Program-made: the position numbers and the translations under genes
Assembly (NCBI GenBank): GCA_038235275.1
Contig: JBBSUC010000024.1
Span: 1-64,000, forward strand
Direction: 5' to 3'
From: Persicitalea sp038235275
GTDB taxonomy: Bacteria > Bacteroidota > Bacteroidia > Cytophagales > Spirosomataceae
DNA length: 64,000 nt
Shown here: positions 61,977 to 64,000 of the stretch, piece after piece
Numbering within the stretch: position 1 is the stretch's first letter
Layout of the letters: the number at the start of each line of letters is the position of its first letter
Notes under the pieces: generated by a model
Databases searched by the model: none
What the model was told of the DNA's origin: nothing
What the model saw: only the letters and a program-made list of their open reading frames with translations

Positions 61977-64000
61977 ATGGAAGAAAATACCGAAAACCTC
62001 GATAATACCCCCCAAGAAGACAGCGAATTACTTGACAAGACCCCCATTTCGGGCCTATACGAAAACTGGTTCCTAGAATACGCTTCCTACGTCATCTTAG
62101 AGCGGGCCGTCCCCGCCACCGAAGACGGCCTTAAACCCGTACAGCGGCGCATCATGCATGCGCTCAATGAAATGGACGACGGGCGATTCAACAAAGTAGC
62201 AAACGTTATTGGCTCCACGATGCAGTATCACCCGCACGGCGACGCTTCCATCAATGACGCCATCGTCAACCTTGGCCAAAAAGAATTGCTTTTCGACACC
62301 CAGGGTAACTGGGGTGATGTCCGCACGGGCGACAGCGCCGCCGCGCCGCGATACATAGAGGTAAGGCTCTCGAAATTCGCCAAGGAGGTGGCTTTTAACG
62401 GCGACACCACCGAATGGCAGTTGTCTTACGATGGCCGCAAGCGCGAGCCGATCACGCTGCCCGTAAAATTCCCGCTATTGCTGGCCCAAGGTGTAGAGGG
62501 CATCGCGGTAGGACTTTCGACTAAGATCATGCCCCACAATTTTTGCGAGCTGATCGAGGCTTCCATCAATATTTTGCGGGATAAAGCGATTGAGATATAC
62601 CCCGATTTCCAAACGGGCGGCTACATGGATGTGTCGAACTACAATGAGGGTGAGCGCGGGGGTAAGATCCGGGTGCGGGCCAAGATCGAGGAAGAGGATA
62701 AGAAAATGCTGGTGGTAAAGGAAATACCCTACGGTACCACAACGACCTCTATCATCGACTCCATCATTAAGGCCAACGACAGCGGTAAGATTAAAATCAA
62801 GAAAGTGGTGGACAACACCGCCGCCGACGTCGAAATCCAGATCCAACTAGCCCCCGGCGTGTCGCCCGATATCACGATGGACGCGCTGTTCGCTTTCACG
62901 GATTGCGAGGTATCGATTTCGCCTAATGCCTGCGTGATTGTAGGCGACAAGCCGCATTTTCTAAAAGTAACCGAAATTCTGCGTTATAACACTAAGAAAA
63001 CGGTCGATTTGCTGCGGCAGGAGTTGGAAATCAAGAAGGCTAATCTGCTGGAAAAAATCCTCTACGGTTCGCTGGAAAAAATCTTCATCGAAAACCGGAT
63101 TTACCGCGACATCGAGGAAGCCGAAACCTTTGAAGATGTCATCAAGCGCATTGACAAGGGCCTGAAACCTTACAAGGATCAATTTTACCGTGAAATCACC
63201 AAAGATGATATCCTCAACCTAACCGAAATTCGCATCAAGCGGATTTCTAAATACGACGGTTTCAAAGCCGACGAAGCAATGCGCCGCTGGCAGGAAGAAC
63301 TAGCCGAAACAGAGGATAACCTTGCGAATCTGGTCCGTTTCGCCATCGACTATTTCAAGGATTTACTTAAAAAATTCGGCAAAGGCCGCGAGCGCAAAAC
63401 GACCATTCGCTCTTTTATGCAGATTTCCGCCAGCGTAGTGGCGGCCAATAACCAAAAATTGTACGTCAATCGCGCCGACGGCTTCATCGGCTACGGCCTG
63501 AAAAAGGACGAGTACGTGATGGAATGTTCCGACCTCGACGACATTATCGTTTTTCGCCGCGACGGCGTGTGTTCCGTAACCAAGATTCAGGACAAGGTGT
63601 TTGTGGGCAAAGATATTATCTACGTGTCGGTCTTCACGAAAGGCGACGAACGCAAGGTATATAATATGGTGTATCTGGAAGGCAAATCCGGCGTTTCGTA
63701 CATAAAGCGCTTCCAGGTCACGGCCGTGACCCGCGACCGCGAGTATGACCTTACGCAAGGGACGCCGCGCTCCAAGATGACTTACTTCACTGCCAACGAC
63801 AATGGTGAAGCAGAGATTATCACCGTCAATCTCACGGCCCAATGTAAAGCGAAGGTTAAGCAATTTGATTTCAATTTTGCTGACCTATTAATTAAAAATC
63901 GCAACGCCAATGGCAATATCCTCACCAAGTACCCTATTCGCAAAATTACACTCAAACAAGCTGGAGGCTCCACTCTGGGCGGAGTCGATATTTGGTATGA
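61977..64000 (+). CDS. parC: DNA topoisomerase IV subunit A (partial, C-terminus beyond window)
   Basis: The frame starts at the ATG at 61977 and is open to the window edge (674 complete codons seen). ParC cuts and rejoins DNA to unlink daughter chromosomes, with ParE. The N-terminal segments LERAVPATEDGLKPVQRRIM and QYHPHGDASINDAIVN are the quinolone-region type. Catalytic Tyr126 sits in SAAAPRYIEVRL. The long coiled-coil arm (about 340-460) and the start of the C-terminal beta-pinwheel region (about 470 on) follow. The Bacteroidota ParC form (GDASI rather than GDSA) favours ParC over GyrA; the choice is inference. Confidence 0.93.
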   Translation, partial: MEENTENLDNTPQEDSELLDKTPISGLYENWFLEYASYVILERAVPATEDGLKPVQRRIMHALNEMDDGRFNKVANVIGSTMQYHPHGDASINDAIVNLGQKELLFDTQGNWGDVRTGDSAAAPRYIEVRLSKFAKEVAFNGDTTEWQLSYDGRKREPITLPVKFPLLLAQGVEGIAVGLSTKIMPHNFCELIEASINILRDKAIEIYPDFQTGGYMDVSNYNEGERGGKIRVRAKIEEEDKKMLVVKEIPYGTTTTSIIDSIIKANDSGKIKIKKVVDNTAADVEIQIQLAPGVSPDITMDALFAFTDCEVSISPNACVIVGDKPHFLKVTEILRYNTKKTVDLLRQELEIKKANLLEKILYGSLEKIFIENRIYRDIEEAETFEDVIKRIDKGLKPYKDQFYREITKDDILNLTEIRIKRISKYDGFKADEAMRRWQEELAETEDNLANLVRFAIDYFKDLLKKFGKGRERKTTIRSFMQISASVVAANNQKLYVNRADGFIGYGLKKDEYVMECSDLDDIIVFRRDGVCSVTKIQDKVFVGKDIIYVSVFTKGDERKVYNMVYLEGKSGVSYIKRFQVTAVTRDREYDLTQGTPRSKMTYFTANDNGEAEIITVNLTAQCKAKVKQFDFNFADLLIKNRNANGNILTKYPIRKITLKQAGGSTLGGVDIWY

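Noticed and set aside
61977..64000. Topoisomerase subunit read as gyrA
   Set aside because: The N-terminal sequence and HPHGDASI form fit Bacteroidota ParC better. A comparison with both families would settle it.

Overview
The window looks like chromosome from a free-living Bacteroidota bacterium, most likely order Cytophagales (Spirosomataceae/Cytophagaceae type). The support is: type IX secretion (T9SS) sorting domains of both type A and type B, promoters of the TAnnTTTG class with a TTTG box 19 bp upstream, a HU-CCDC81/SPOR protein beside a TonB gene, twin sulfatases with SGNH esterases, and moderately GC-rich coding DNA between AT-rich gaps. This is inference from gene content; no rRNA lies in the window.

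Layout. 1-5.4 kb: the tail of an unknown gene, then two tandem paralogous T9SS surface proteins built from Ig/PKD-like modules. 5.6-6.3 kb: a small XRE repressor with an operator-like array. 6.3-11.8 kb: dapD, gap, trmB, folC and a TonB-type transducer. 11.9-17.7 kb: a HU/SPOR envelope protein, an outer-membrane barrel protein and a 1,000-residue TPR protein. 17.8-20.9 kb: a small hypothetical, a TPR lipoprotein and menD. 20.9-25.9 kb: a two-domain SGNH esterase and a sulfatase, facing a second sulfatase broken by an in-frame amber codon. 26-28.2 kb: Bcr/CflA efflux pump, DinB-like protein, VanZ-like protein and a possible gene remnant. 28.4-35.4 kb: twin 624-residue SGNH acetylesterase-like proteins, pgi and a TlpA-type thioredoxin. 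35.4-36.5 kb: a complete IS982-family element with inverted repeats and a 7-bp target duplication, 14 bp upstream of an alcohol dehydrogenase start codon. 37.6-45.4 kb: a two-component system and a heavy-metal RND efflux operon, with an octanucleotide tandem repeat before the regulator gene. 45.5-50.3 kb: small envelope proteins, an unrecognised T9SS protein and a YyaL-type thioredoxin/glycosidase-fold protein. 50.3-55.6 kb: ruvC divergent from a flippase-like, glycosyltransferase, deacetylase, glycosyltransferase cluster, then tatD. 55.6-59.3 kb: tRNA-Ser with its own promoter and terminator, a collagen-like lipoprotein, a RamB-type regulator and an acyl-CoA dehydrogenase. 59.3-64 kb: DoxX, FAD oxidoreductase, NUDIX CoA pyrophosphatase and a truncated parC.

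How the genes fit together: core metabolism (gap, pgi, dapD, folC, menD) is interleaved with envelope functions. The sulfatases and esterases suggest use of sulfated, acetylated polysaccharides. The two-component/RND block is a self-contained metal-efflux unit. I found no CRISPR array, prophage, toxin-antitoxin or recognisable defence system, and no strong candidate for a wholly new multi-gene system. The best leads are regulatory or evolutionary: the octamer repeat with one complementary arm before the response regulator, the IS insertion at the adh start, the amber-interrupted sulfatase, the operator array near the XRE gene, and the module shuffling in the tandem surface proteins.
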